Positions 1 through 6,572 of a stretch of 7,673 nucleotides of DNA are shown one piece after another. Each line of letters begins with the position of its first letter. Within the stretch, counting starts at the first letter, position 1. Source of the stretch: Flavipsychrobacter stenotrophus (GTDB taxonomy: Bacteria > Bacteroidota > Bacteroidia > Chitinophagales > Chitinophagaceae); contig CANBTK010000074.1 in the NCBI GenBank assembly GCA_947372365.1, forward strand, positions 1-7,673. The letters are read 5' to 3'. The translations under genes and the position numbers were made by a program. The notes beneath the pieces were generated by a model. That model ran no database searches. It was not told the origin of the DNA and saw only the letters and a program-made list of their open reading frames with translations.

Positions 1-62
1 ACGAAAGCCAGCAAAATGCCAACGAGTTGTTCAATAAGGAACACGATATGTGGGTATACTAA
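1..62 (+). CDS. 3' end of an unrecognised gene (5' end outside window)
   Basis: The third forward frame is open from the left edge to a TAA at 60-62. It gives a polar C-terminal tail of 19 residues ending in NKEHDMWVY. The other two forward frames stop at about 36 and 69 but give less protein-like sequence. A strong rho-independent terminator follows 23 bases after this stop, which supports a real gene end here. The tail is too short to assign a family, and I do not recognise it. Frame choice is inference from residue composition and the position of the terminator. Confidence 0.55.
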   Translation, partial: ESQQNANELFNKEHDMWVY

Positions 63-85
63 TTGTTAGCTCAACTTATTTTCAG

Positions 86-119
86 AGCGCTGCAACTTGC
101 AGCGCTTTTTTATTATTTT
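86..119 (+). terminator. Rho-independent terminator of the upstream gene
   Basis: Two perfect 10-base inverted arms, AGCGCTGCAA (86-95) and TTGCAGCGCT (97-106), are separated by one base. In practice they form an 8-bp GC-rich stem with a 5-base loop. A T-rich tract (106-111, then TATTATTTT to 119) follows directly. This is a textbook intrinsic terminator. It sits between the upstream gene fragment and comB, and comB begins about 20 bases after it, so comB is probably not simply co-transcribed with the gene before it. Confidence 0.9.
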
Positions 120-138
120 GCATTTTCAATTACGCTCC

Positions 139-870
139 ATGGGCTATAACGAAAAACCTAAGCTGGAAGTTTGCTTGTCACCTGCGCTTTTGCACCTGTA
201 TGATACCAAGGGTGCCACAGTAGTTATCATTGATATTTTCCGAGCCACATCAACCATTACAGCGGCCTTGCATAATGGCGCGCGCTGCATTATACCCGTT
301 GCCTCGGTAGAAGGCTGTATTGAGCTGGGGAAGGTTGTGGAAAACAGTGTAACCGCCGGGGAAAGGGATGGCAAGATTGCCGAAGGCCTGCAGTACGGCA
401 ATTCGCCATTGGAATACCCTAAAGAATTTATTAACGGCAAGGCATTGGTGCTTACTACAACCAATGGTACGCGTTTGCTGCATATGGTGGACGGGGCCTC
501 GTCAATAGTGATTGGCTCGTTCCTGAATTTGAAAGCTGTCTGCGATTATTTGCTGAGCTGCAATGCCAATGTGTTGTTGGGCTGCGCTTCCTGGAAGGAC
601 CGTTTTAATATGGAAGATACTTTGTTTGCAGGGGCAGTGGTAAATGAGATTGGCGGTGCATTCGATATTAATTGTGATAGTGCCAGGGCATCAAGGAGTT
701 TGTACCGGTTGGCCAGCGAAAAGGGCCTTATAGAATACCTTAAAGACAGTTCGCACTACAAGAGGCTGTCAGGTTTCGGGTTGGTTACGGATATGGAATA
801 CTGCCTTAATTTAAATACCCACCCTGTAGTGCCGGTGCTGCTAGGCAACGAAATTGTAGTTAGCGCTTAA
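139..870 (+). CDS. comB: ComB-like 2-phosphosulfolactate phosphatase
   Basis: This is a predicted 243-residue protein of the ComB family (Mg2+-dependent acid phosphatase fold). The archetype removes phosphate from 2-phosphosulfolactate to give sulfolactate, the second step of coenzyme M synthesis in archaea. It shows the family landmarks in order: an IDIFRATST motif (residues 31-39), GERDG (74-78) leading to GNSPLEY (87-93), TTTNGTR (106-112), and a Cys-Ala segment followed by MED (158-160) and AGAVVNEI. Length matches the usual 235-245 residues. I start at ATG 139 because an in-frame TTG at 97 lies inside the terminator hairpin and the extra residues are unlike the family. No comA or comC lies in the window, so the substrate in this organism is inferred from family only. 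Bacterial orphan copies may act on other phospho-sulfonates or unknown substrates. Confidence 0.88.
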   Translation: MGYNEKPKLEVCLSPALLHLYDTKGATVVIIDIFRATSTITAALHNGARCIIPVASVEGCIELGKVVENSVTAGERDGKIAEGLQYGNSPLEYPKEFINGKALVLTTTNGTRLLHMVDGASSIVIGSFLNLKAVCDYLLSCNANVLLGCASWKDRFNMEDTLFAGAVVNEIGGAFDINCDSARASRSLYRLASEKGLIEYLKDSSHYKRLSGFGLVTDMEYCLNLNTHPVVPVLLGNEIVVSA

Positions 871-951
871 AGGAATAACCCTCAGGTTGCTGCTGCCCGT
901 TTTGTCACGGTAAGGGTGGTAACCTTTTAATCATAGAATTGTACATGTTGC

Positions 952-3045
952 ATGGCAAAAAGTAATAACAAGCAGGCACAAACGGGCAATAACAGGCCAC
1001 CGGGAGCTAACCCACTTAAGGGGAATAGTGCACAGCAGGCATCAACTGCGCCGCCCAGGCAAATGAGTGCCAGGGCTATGAACCTGCTATCAATGGCAGG
1101 CATAGCCATTGTAACTTTTATTGCGCTCAAAGTTTCGTTGCTCAATCAGTTTACCAATTGGGATGACCCGGGCTACGTTACCAACAACCCTGTTATTAAA
1201 GGCCTTTCTGGTGCGGGGTTAAAGGAGATTTTCTCTACCTCCATTATGGGTAACTACCATCCGCTCACGATACTTACCTATGCAATAGATTATAGCCTTT
1301 CAACACTGGAGCCATACACCTATCATTTGGATAGCTTGTTATTTCACCTGGGTACTACTTTGCTGGTATTTTATTTTGTGTTGTTGCTTACCGGCCGCAG
1401 GGTTGCCGCAATTATTACGGCGCTGCTATTTGGTATACACCCCATGCATGTGGAGTCGGTTGCCTGGGTAGCCGGCCGTAAGGATGTAGTTTATGGCTTA
1501 TTCTACATGGCGGCATGCATCAGCTATGTGTATTTTACCCGTGCTACTGGCAGCAAAAAATGGAGCTGGTACGCAGGTGTTGTATTACTGTTCTTATGCT
1601 CGTTACTGGCGAAGCCGGTGGCTGTAATATTGCCTGTAACATTGCTGATTATTGATTTATTTGAGGGTTATCTTTTCAAGGGAGGCACTGGCCTCGGGAA
1701 TAGTACTGAGTTTTCCGGTTTCAAGGGCCTCCGCATCAATACCGCCGCCATTTTAGAAAAAATTCCATTCCTCGTTATATCTGTTGTTTTCGGTATCAGG
1801 TCCATGCAAGACCAGAAGGTATTTGGCGCATTGGGCACACAGGGTGAGAAGTTTAATTTTATTGAGCGCATTGCCTTAGGTGGCTATGCACTGGTTACCT
1901 ATTTATGGAAGGCAGTTGCGCCTGTTAAGCTGCTTTGTTTTTACCCCTACCCGTTAAAAGAAAATGGTAGCCTTCCGGCTTTGTACTATGTGTACCCTTT
2001 GGTGGCAGCAGTAATATTGGGCGCATTCGTTTGGGTGTTCAGGAAGAATAAAGGCGTGATATTTGGCGTACTGTTTTTCTTAATCAACATAGCGCTGCTG
2101 TTACAGTTTATACCTGTGGGTGGCGCTATAATAGCCGACAGGTATTCCTACATACCTTACCTCGGTTTGTTCTTCATTTTAGGGTGGCTGGCATCGGAAT
2201 GGTTTGAAGCCGGGAAAAATAAGCAGGCTGGGCAGGTGGCAGTGGCTATGATAGGTGTTTATGCAATTGTACTGGCGTATATGGCCAATGAGCGCAGCAA
2301 GGTGTGGTATGATGGCATGAGCCTTTGGCGAGATGAAATAGAAGTGGAGCCATTGCGTGCGCCTAACGGCTATAACAACCTGGGCTTTTTCTATTTTTCG
2401 AAATTCAATAATTCGGTAAACCCGGCTGAAAGGAAAGTTTATTATGACTCATCTTACTTTTTGTTAAACAGGGCCATCCAGTTGCAAGCCACCTTTGTTA
2501 ACCCATACATATCGCTGGGCGAATTGCTTAGGAGCAATGGCCAGTTTGAAGATGCAAAGCCTTACTATTATAAAGCGCTCAAACTGGATACGACCGAGAT
2601 GGCTGCAAATGCCTACCTGGGCCTGGCGATTGTGTATAGTATTACGCAAAAATTTGATAGCGCTTATTTTTGTTATGTAAGCACCCTGCGCCTGAAGCCG
2701 TATAACCCTGAAGCCCACAGTAACTACGCCAACTTCCTGGATATGACAGGCCGCCCTGATTCTGCCATTGTGCAGTATGGAATAGCTATGGCACAGAACC
2801 CTGACATTATACCGCCGTACCTGAACCGGGGCAGGGCATTGCAAAGGAAGGGCAGGTGCGATGAAGCTATGAAGGATTTTGAAAAGGCAATAAGCATGGC
2901 TCCAGATATGGGTGAGCTTTACTACGCGCGCTCATTTTGTTACAGGGACAGGAACCAGAAGGCACTGGCCATAAAAGATGTAGAAAAAGCCCGCTCTTTA
3001 GGTTTTGTGCGTATGGACCCCGCCTACCTTGAAACGTTGAAATAG
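952..3045 (+). CDS. Multi-spanning membrane protein with C-terminal TPR repeats (TMTC / GT-C-like)
   Basis: A 697-residue protein in three parts. Residues 1-42 are a polar, Lys/Asn/Gln/Pro-rich cytoplasmic-looking tail. Residues 45 to about 443 are strongly hydrophobic with roughly ten or more membrane spans (for example 45-64, 128-147, 206-235, 306-325, 345-363, 368-388, 428-443). Residues about 465-690 contain four to five TPR-type helix pairs, such as QFEDAKPYYYKALKLD (531-546), KFDSAYFCYVSTLRLKP (567-583) and RCDEAMKDFEKAISMAP (635-651). Conserved blocks shared with TMTC-like proteins are WDDPGY (70-75) in the first external loop, NYHPLT (101-106), GIHPMHVESVAWVAGRKD (161-178) and DRYSYIPYLG (396-405). 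In eukaryotic TMTCs this architecture is a GT-C O-mannosyltransferase; the acidic pair D71/D72 is where a GT-C catalytic site would lie. Sugar donor and target here are unknown. The gene starts 81 bases after comB with no clear Shine-Dalgarno sequence. No glycan operon surrounds it. Confidence 0.82.
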   Translation: MAKSNNKQAQTGNNRPPGANPLKGNSAQQASTAPPRQMSARAMNLLSMAGIAIVTFIALKVSLLNQFTNWDDPGYVTNNPVIKGLSGAGLKEIFSTSIMGNYHPLTILTYAIDYSLSTLEPYTYHLDSLLFHLGTTLLVFYFVLLLTGRRVAAIITALLFGIHPMHVESVAWVAGRKDVVYGLFYMAACISYVYFTRATGSKKWSWYAGVVLLFLCSLLAKPVAVILPVTLLIIDLFEGYLFKGGTGLGNSTEFSGFKGLRINTAAILEKIPFLVISVVFGIRSMQDQKVFGALGTQGEKFNFIERIALGGYALVTYLWKAVAPVKLLCFYPYPLKENGSLPALYYVYPLVAAVILGAFVWVFRKNKGVIFGVLFFLINIALLLQFIPVGGAIIADRYSYIPYLGLFFILGWLASEWFEAGKNKQAGQVAVAMIGVYAIVLAYMANERSKVWYDGMSLWRDEIEVEPLRAPNGYNNLGFFYFSKFNNSVNPAERKVYYDSSYFLLNRAIQLQATFVNPYISLGELLRSNGQFEDAKPYYYKALKLDTTEMAANAYLGLAIVYSITQKFDSAYFCYVSTLRLKPYNPEAHSNYANFLDMTGRPDSAIVQYGIAMAQNPDIIPPYLNRGRALQRKGRCDEAMKDFEKAISMAPDMGELYYARSFCYRDRNQKALAIKDVEKARSLGFVRMDPAYLETLK

Positions 3046-3135
3046 GGGTTAATTACAAACCGTGCGCTTACTAGAAGTTGCCACATTTAGAGTAATTTTC
3101 CATCCTGAATTAACTATAGGTAGCCAGCAACTATC

Positions 3136-3163
3136 ATTAACAATTTACAATTAACCAATAACA
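3136..3163 (+). repeat. Heptamer tandem repeat upstream of kbl (about 4 units)
   Basis: Four consecutive 7-base units, each a variant of ATTTACA (ATTAACA, ATTTACA, ATTAACC and AATAACA), lie 9 bases before the kbl start codon, in what is presumably its leader. The same heptamer, in the opposite orientation, follows paaA at 6120-6147. Whether it regulates kbl or is only a low-complexity genomic repeat cannot be told from this window. Confidence 0.6.
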
Positions 3164-3172
3164 ATCAGAAAC

Positions 3173-4363
3173 ATGTCCAGTCAGTCGTTTTACTCAAGGA
3201 TACAGAATGAATTGCAGGAAATTCAAAATGCAGGCTTATTCAAGAATGAAAGGATAATTGCCTCCGAACAGGGCCCTGAAATTACCGTAAATGGCAAGCA
3301 GGTGCTTAATTTCTGCGCTAATAATTATTTGGGGCTTTCATCTCACCCCAAGGTAATAGAGGCTGCTCACAAGGCTATTGATAGCCGTGGCTACGGTATG
3401 AGCTCAGTGAGGTTTATCTGCGGTACGCAGGATATACACAGGGAGCTGGAACTTAAGGTCGCTAAATTCCTGGGCACAGAAGATACCATCCTGTACGTGG
3501 CGTGTTTTGATGCTAACGGAGGTGTTTTTGAGCCACTTCTTGGCGAAGACGATGCAATCATATCGGACGAGCTGAACCATGCATCAATTATTGATGGTGT
3601 GCGCCTTTGTAAAGCCCGCCGCGGCCGCTACAAGCACAACAACCTGGAAGACCTGGAAGAGCAGCTGAAGGCTAATATGGATGCCCGTACGCGCATGATA
3701 GTAACTGACTCAGTTTTCTCGATGGACGGCACGATAGCGCAGCTGGATAAAATCTGTGACCTGGCAGATAAGTACGATGCGCTGGTAATGATTGACGAAA
3801 GCCATTCTTCAGGCTTTATGGGCGCTACCGGCAGGGGTGTTCATGAGCTTTGCGGCGTTATGGGTAGGATTGATATTATTACCGGCACTTTGGGCAAAGC
3901 CCTTGGTGGTGCATCGGGTGGCTTTACCAGCGGCAAAAAAGAAGTAATAGACATGCTGCGCCAGCGCAGCCGCCCATACCTTTTCTCTAATTCACTGGCG
4001 CCTTCTATTGTAGGCGCATCTATAGCGGTGCTGGATATGCTGAGCGAAACGACCGCACTGCGCGATAAACTGGAAGAAAATACCCTTTACTTCCGCAAGC
4101 GCATGACTGATGCAGGGTTCGATATTAAGCCCGGCACACACCCCATTTGCCCGTTAATGTTGTATGATGCTGTGGTAGCGCAAAAGTTTGCCGCACGTAT
4201 GCTGGATGAAGGTATTTATGTAGTTGGATTCTTCTTCCCTGTGGTGCCTAAAGGCCAGGCCCGCATAAGGGTACAGATATCAGCAGGCCACGGCAGGCAA
4301 CACCTGGATACGGCAATTGACGCATTCATTAAAGTGGGTAAGGAACTGGAGGTTATTAAATAA
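3173..4363 (+). CDS. kbl: Glycine C-acetyltransferase (2-amino-3-ketobutyrate CoA ligase)
   Basis: A 396-residue PLP enzyme that converts 2-amino-3-oxobutyrate plus CoA to glycine and acetyl-CoA, the second step of threonine breakdown through threonine dehydrogenase. It is cytosolic. As I recall the E. coli Kbl sequence (398 residues), they align almost end to end, with shared blocks [10 protein letters not shown] (46-55), [10 protein letters not shown] (78-87), CFDANGG (111-117), [14 protein letters not shown] (135-148), [17 protein letters not shown] (234-250) and [18 protein letters not shown] (349-366). PLP residues are visible: K242 for the Schiff base, D208 and H211 in the IDESH motif, H136 stacking on the ring, and R366 as the likely substrate-carboxylate arginine. 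These blocks favour Kbl over serine palmitoyltransferase, cysteate acyltransferase or BioF in the same alpha-oxoamine synthase family. ATG 3173 gives the expected N-terminus. No tdh gene is adjacent. A strong hairpin 22 bases downstream closes the unit. Confidence 0.95.
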   Translation: MSSQSFYSRIQNELQEIQNAGLFKNERIIASEQGPEITVNGKQVLNFCANNYLGLSSHPKVIEAAHKAIDSRGYGMSSVRFICGTQDIHRELELKVAKFLGTEDTILYVACFDANGGVFEPLLGEDDAIISDELNHASIIDGVRLCKARRGRYKHNNLEDLEEQLKANMDARTRMIVTDSVFSMDGTIAQLDKICDLADKYDALVMIDESHSSGFMGATGRGVHELCGVMGRIDIITGTLGKALGGASGGFTSGKKEVIDMLRQRSRPYLFSNSLAPSIVGASIAVLDMLSETTALRDKLEENTLYFRKRMTDAGFDIKPGTHPICPLMLYDAVVAQKFAARMLDEGIYVVGFFFPVVPKGQARIRVQISAGHGRQHLDTAIDAFIKVGKELEVIK

Positions 4364-4384
4364 AATTTCAAATAAGGCTGTTAT

Positions 4385-4419
4385 TGCGTGTGGGGCATCT
4401 CAAAGGTGCCCCACACGCA
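4385..4419 (+). terminator. Strong hairpin ending the kbl transcript
   Basis: Perfect 13-base inverted arms (4385-4397 and 4407-4419, core GTGTGGGGCA / TGCCCCACAC) flank 9 bases. Three more pairs, one of them G-U, can extend the stem to about 16 bp with a 3-base loop. It lies 22 bases after the kbl stop. The following sequence (TGTTTGCACC) has only three Ts, so it is not a classical intrinsic terminator on either strand. It may terminate with help, or protect the 3' end of the mRNA. Confidence 0.7.
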
Positions 4420-4421
4420 TG

Positions 4422-4452
4422 TTTGCACCTGTCATTTTCAGCCATATTTTCC
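4422..4452 (+). promoter_or_regulatory. Weak candidate Bacteroidota-type promoter for the Uma2 gene
   Basis: TTTG at 4422-4425 resembles the -33 element. After a 19-base spacer, TATTTTCC at 4445-4452 partly matches the -7 consensus TAnnTTTG, with the last two positions differing. Spacing is as expected, and a start just downstream would leave a short leader before ATG 4466. The Uma2 gene lies after the kbl hairpin, so it should need its own promoter. The match is partial and the assignment is tentative. Confidence 0.3.
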
Positions 4453-4465
4453 CTAATTTTATGAA

Positions 4466-5062
4466 ATGGAAGTACTTGAGCCTGCGGTTGCATACAACAA
4501 GCGCCATTACACTATAGAGGAATACCTGGAAATGGAAAACGCTTCGGATGAGAAGCACGAATATTATCAGGGCGAAATATTTGCCATGTCGGGGGCTAAG
4601 TTGGTGCATAATGAGATAACCTCTAACCTTCATTACCGGCTAAGGCAGAAATTAGAGGGTAAGCCATGCCGCCCCTACGGTAGCGATTTTAGGGTGCACA
4701 TCGAAAAGAATTCATTGTTCACCTATCCTGATATGACGGTAGTTTGCGGTGAAGTTTTGAGCCTGAATAATGACAACCACAATTTTTTAAATCCAACTGT
4801 TATCATAGAGGTACTTTCCCCATCTACCAAGAACTATGACCGGGGCGATAAATTCAGGCTGTACAGGGATATTCCAACCTTGAAAGAATATATTTTGGTT
4901 GATTCAGGGACTGTAAATATTGAAGTATTCGCTATTAATAATAACGGTAACTGGGAGTTACAGGAATACAAGGGCATGGATGAGGTTTTGCAGATACGTG
5001 CACTTCAGCTGGAAATAAGCCTTAGTGATATTTATGACGGGGTGAAGCTGGCGGAAGCCTAG
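4466..5062 (+). CDS. Uma2-family (DUF820) putative restriction-endonuclease-fold protein
   Basis: A 198-residue protein of the Uma2 family (PF05685), which has a PD-(D/E)XK nuclease-like fold. Landmarks are [29 protein letters not shown] (15-43; only key parts matter: the E-x-Y-x-G-E turn at 32-37 and the following MSG), H48 in [14 protein letters not shown] (87-94) with D89, [12 protein letters not shown] (110-121) with E115, and [23 protein letters not shown] (124-146) with K129. D89 and E115, with the hydrophobic strand between, fit the metal-binding pair of the nuclease core. No membrane segment or signal peptide is visible. It stands alone, with no partner methylase, toxin or transposase nearby, which is common for this family. 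DNA target and biological role are unknown; nuclease activity is family-based inference. An overlapping ATG at 4461 is out of frame and not used. Confidence 0.88.
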   Translation: MEVLEPAVAYNKRHYTIEEYLEMENASDEKHEYYQGEIFAMSGAKLVHNEITSNLHYRLRQKLEGKPCRPYGSDFRVHIEKNSLFTYPDMTVVCGEVLSLNNDNHNFLNPTVIIEVLSPSTKNYDRGDKFRLYRDIPTLKEYILVDSGTVNIEVFAINNNGNWELQEYKGMDEVLQIRALQLEISLSDIYDGVKLAEA

Positions 5063-5080
5063 TAAAACCTATACCCTTAT

Positions 5081-5130
5081 TGGTTTTCGAAATAGCCACA
5101 TTAACCCCTCTCTTGGGTTTTGAAATTAGC
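5081..5130 (+). repeat. Pair of near-identical direct repeats upstream of paaA
   Basis: GGTTTTCGAAATAGC (5082-5096) and GGTTTTGAAATTAGC (5116-5130) are imperfect direct repeats set 34 bases apart start to start. The first contains the palindrome TTTCGAAA (5085-5092). Both lie just before the paaA -7-like element, where an operator would sit. A role in binding a regulator is inference only; two short AT-rich repeats can arise by chance. Confidence 0.35.
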
Positions 5131-5139
5131 TTACCTTTG
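5113..5139 (+). promoter_or_regulatory. Candidate promoter of paaA (TAnnTTTG type)
   Basis: TACCTTTG at 5132-5139 is an exact match to the Bacteroidota -7 consensus TAnnTTTG. It lies 23 bases before the paaA ATG. Upstream, TTG at 5113-5115 could serve as the -33 element with a 16-base spacer, somewhat shorter than the usual 17-23. TTTTG at 5118-5122 is closer to consensus but too near. The -7 match is good and the -33 match is weak. Confidence 0.5.
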
Positions 5140-5162
5140 TACTAGCTAAAACCACCAGTTTT

Positions 5163-6116
5163 ATGACAGTTGTTTCATTTCAGGAACATTTCGATGAGAA
5201 GATAGATAACGATGTAACCATTGAGCCCAAGGATTGGATGCCCGAGGATTACCGTAAAACACTTATCAGGCAGATATCGCAGCATGCACACAGCGAAATT
5301 GTAGGTATGCTACCCGAGGGTAACTGGATAAGCCGCGCCCCCACATTACGCCGCAAGGCAGTTTTGCTGGCTAAGGTGCAGGACGAAGCAGGCCATGGCT
5401 TGTATTTATACAGCGCTGCAGAAACACTGGGCATTAGCCGCGACGAAATGTATGCCCAACTGCATTCAGGTAAGGCTAAATACTCTTCTATATTCAATTA
5501 CCCTACGCTTACCTGGGCCGATATGGGCGCAGTAGGCTGGCTCGTTGATGGCGCAGCTATCATGAACCAGGTGCCGCTTTGCCGCACATCTTATGGGCCT
5601 TATGCCCGTGCAATGGTGCGTGTATGCAAGGAGGAAAGTTTCCATCAGCGCCAGGGCTTTGAAATAATGCTTACACTGTCCCGTGGGTCTGAAATACAGC
5701 GCAAAATGGCGCAGGATGCTTTCAACCGCTGGTGGTGGCCTAGCCTCATGATGTTTGGCCCTCCTGATGCTGAAAGCCCGAATACAGAAAACAGCGTTAG
5801 GTGGCGCATTAAAAGGCTCACCAACGACCAGCTTCGCCAGAAGTTTGTAGATGTTACTGTGGAACAAGCTAAAATATTAGGCTTAACGGTACCAGATAAA
5901 GACCTGAAATGGAATGAAGGGCGTGGTTGCTATGATTTCGGCGCTATTGATTGGGCTGAATTCAAGAATGTGGTAAAGGGCAATGGCCCATGCAATAAGC
6001 AGCGCCTGGAAACCCGCAAAAAGGCGTGGGACGAAGGACAGTGGGTGCGCGATGCGGCAACAGCTTATGCAGGGAAAAGGAAGGCAAGGAAGGAAAATGC
6101 AGCGAAAGCAGCGTAA
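5163..6116 (+). CDS. paaA: 1,2-phenylacetyl-CoA epoxidase, catalytic subunit PaaA
   Basis: A 317-residue diiron oxygenase subunit (the E. coli protein is about 309). In the PaaABCE complex it adds one oxygen of O2 to the ring of phenylacetyl-CoA, giving the 1,2-epoxide that feeds the aerobic phenylacetate pathway. It acts in the cytosol and receives electrons from the reductase PaaE. The ferritin-like iron ligands are visible in order: E45 in [13 protein letters not shown]75 and H78 in [11 protein letters not shown]129 in [11 protein letters not shown], and E158 and H161 in [13 protein letters not shown]. Other family blocks are [16 protein letters not shown] (187-202) and [17 protein letters not shown] (214-230). 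The C-terminus from about 304 is a Lys/Ala-rich tail that extends slightly past the usual end. A good -7 element lies 23 bases upstream. paaB follows after an unusually long 144-base spacer. Confidence 0.96.
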   Translation: MTVVSFQEHFDEKIDNDVTIEPKDWMPEDYRKTLIRQISQHAHSEIVGMLPEGNWISRAPTLRRKAVLLAKVQDEAGHGLYLYSAAETLGISRDEMYAQLHSGKAKYSSIFNYPTLTWADMGAVGWLVDGAAIMNQVPLCRTSYGPYARAMVRVCKEESFHQRQGFEIMLTLSRGSEIQRKMAQDAFNRWWWPSLMMFGPPDAESPNTENSVRWRIKRLTNDQLRQKFVDVTVEQAKILGLTVPDKDLKWNEGRGCYDFGAIDWAEFKNVVKGNGPCNKQRLETRKKAWDEGQWVRDAATAYAGKRKARKENAAKAA

Positions 6117-6119
6117 TAA

Positions 6120-6147
6120 TTGTAAATGATAAATTGTAAATTGTAAA
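6120..6147 (-). repeat. Heptamer tandem repeat after paaA (4 units, opposite orientation to the copy before kbl)
   Basis: Three exact TTGTAAA units and one TGATAAA variant run in tandem directly after the paaA stop. On the minus strand these read TTTACAA, a circular permutation of the ATTTACA heptamer found before kbl at 3136-3163. The orientation given here is the one that matches the kbl copy. Confidence 0.65.
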
Positions 6148-6173
6148 TGCGTGTTTTCACGCAAGCAGTTTTT
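6148..6173 (+). terminator. Short hairpin plus T-run in the paaA-paaB spacer (possible attenuator)
   Basis: TGCGTG (6148-6153) and CACGCA (6158-6163) form a perfect 6-bp stem with a TTTT loop. Five Ts follow at 6169-6173 after a 5-base gap. The stem is short and the T-run is displaced, so termination would be partial at best. It could lower paaB expression relative to paaA or mark an mRNA processing site. This reading is inference. Confidence 0.35.
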
Positions 6174-6182
6174 AGGTGGCAC

Positions 6183-6197
6183 CTGCGCATGGCGCAG
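6183..6197. repeat. Small perfect inverted repeat in the paaA-paaB spacer
   Basis: CTGCGC (6183-6188) and GCGCAG (6192-6197) flank ATG. It makes a 6-bp GC-rich hairpin with a 3-base loop, between the heptamer tract and the REP-like element. No T-run follows. It may be part of the same repeat element. Confidence 0.45.
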
Positions 6198-6204
6198 ACA
6201 TTGG

Positions 6205-6245
6205 CTCTCCCTTCGCCCTTTAGGGAGAAGGGCTGGGGTTGAGGG
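6205..6245. repeat. REP-like palindromic repeat before paaB
   Basis: The stretch contains an inverted repeat, CCCTTC-G-CCCT (6209-6219) facing AGGG-A-GAAGGG (6222-6232), with one mismatch and a tiny central loop. It is followed by the GGGCTGGGGTTGAGGG tail (6230-6245). This CTCTCCCTTTAGGGAGA...GGGGTGAGGG pattern is a familiar dispersed intergenic repeat in many bacterial genomes. When translated it gives spurious SLKGEG-type peptides, as it does on the minus strand here. It ends 15 bases before the paaB start. Confidence 0.65.
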
Positions 6246-6260
6246 TTAAAATCAATAATA

Positions 6261-6566
6261 ATGAGCGATAATACAACAACTAATAAATCAGAATGGCCTT
6301 TGTGGGAAGTATTCATCCGCAGCAAGGCTGGGCTTGACCACAAACATGCAGGCAGCTTACATGCAGCCGACTACGAAATGGCTATTGAAAACGCACGCGA
6401 TGTATATACCCGCCGTATGGAAGGTGTGAGCATCTGGGTAGTGGAAAGCAATAATATTCATGCATCTGACCCAGGGCAGAGCGCATCAATGTACGACCCT
6501 GCTGGCGATAAGATTTATCGCCACCCAACGTTTTACAACCTGCCTGACGAGGTGAAATACATGTAA
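6261..6566 (+). CDS. paaB: 1,2-phenylacetyl-CoA epoxidase subunit PaaB
   Basis: A 101-residue PaaB protein (usual length about 95). PaaB is a small non-catalytic subunit that bridges PaaAC heterodimers in the epoxygenase complex. Family blocks are clear: WPLWEVFIRSKAGLDHKHAG (12-31), SLHAADYEMAIENARDVYTRR (32-52), SIWVVES (57-63), ASDPG (68-72) and YRHPTFYNLPDEV (86-98). ATG 6261 gives the expected short polar leader before WPLWEV. It lies 144 bases after paaA behind several hairpins. There is no separate recognisable promoter in the spacer, so it is probably read from the paaA promoter. The normal next gene, paaC, is absent: a minus-strand gene ends 6 bases downstream. Confidence 0.95.
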   Translation: MSDNTTTNKSEWPLWEVFIRSKAGLDHKHAGSLHAADYEMAIENARDVYTRRMEGVSIWVVESNNIHASDPGQSASMYDPAGDKIYRHPTFYNLPDEVKYM

Positions 6567-6572
6567 TGCCAG

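Noticed and set aside
97..138. N-terminal extension of comB from a TTG at 97
   Set aside because: The TTG lies inside the terminator hairpin and T-run, and the added residues do not resemble the ComB N-terminus. ATG 139 gives the normal family length.
884..929. Terminator between comB and the TPR membrane gene
   Set aside because: AGGTT/AACCT arms with an inner CCGT/ACGG pair precede TTTTAAT. The stem is short, interrupted and widely spaced, so it is not convincing.
2464..2844. Long minus-strand open frame inside the TPR region
   Set aside because: It lies wholly within the well-supported membrane/TPR gene and has no domain-like sequence. It is an antisense shadow.
3078..3100. Promoter for kbl (TTG with TAATTTTC)
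   Set aside because: The spacer is only 12 bases, too short for the Bacteroidota -33/-7 arrangement, and the -7 match is imperfect.
3173..4363. Sulfonolipid or sphingolipid synthase (cysteate acyltransferase or serine palmitoyltransferase) instead of Kbl
   Set aside because: This was tempting because of the nearby comB. However, the sequence matches canonical Kbl blocks throughout, including CGTQD, CFDANGG and [10 protein letters not shown].
5466..5867. Long minus-strand open frame inside paaA
   Set aside because: paaA is certain from its iron-ligand motifs. The antisense frame shows no family features.
6065..6343. Minus-strand open frame with a PQPFSLKGEG-type peptide
   Set aside because: This peptide is the usual artefact of translating a REP-like repeat. 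The frame also overlaps the ends of paaA and paaB.
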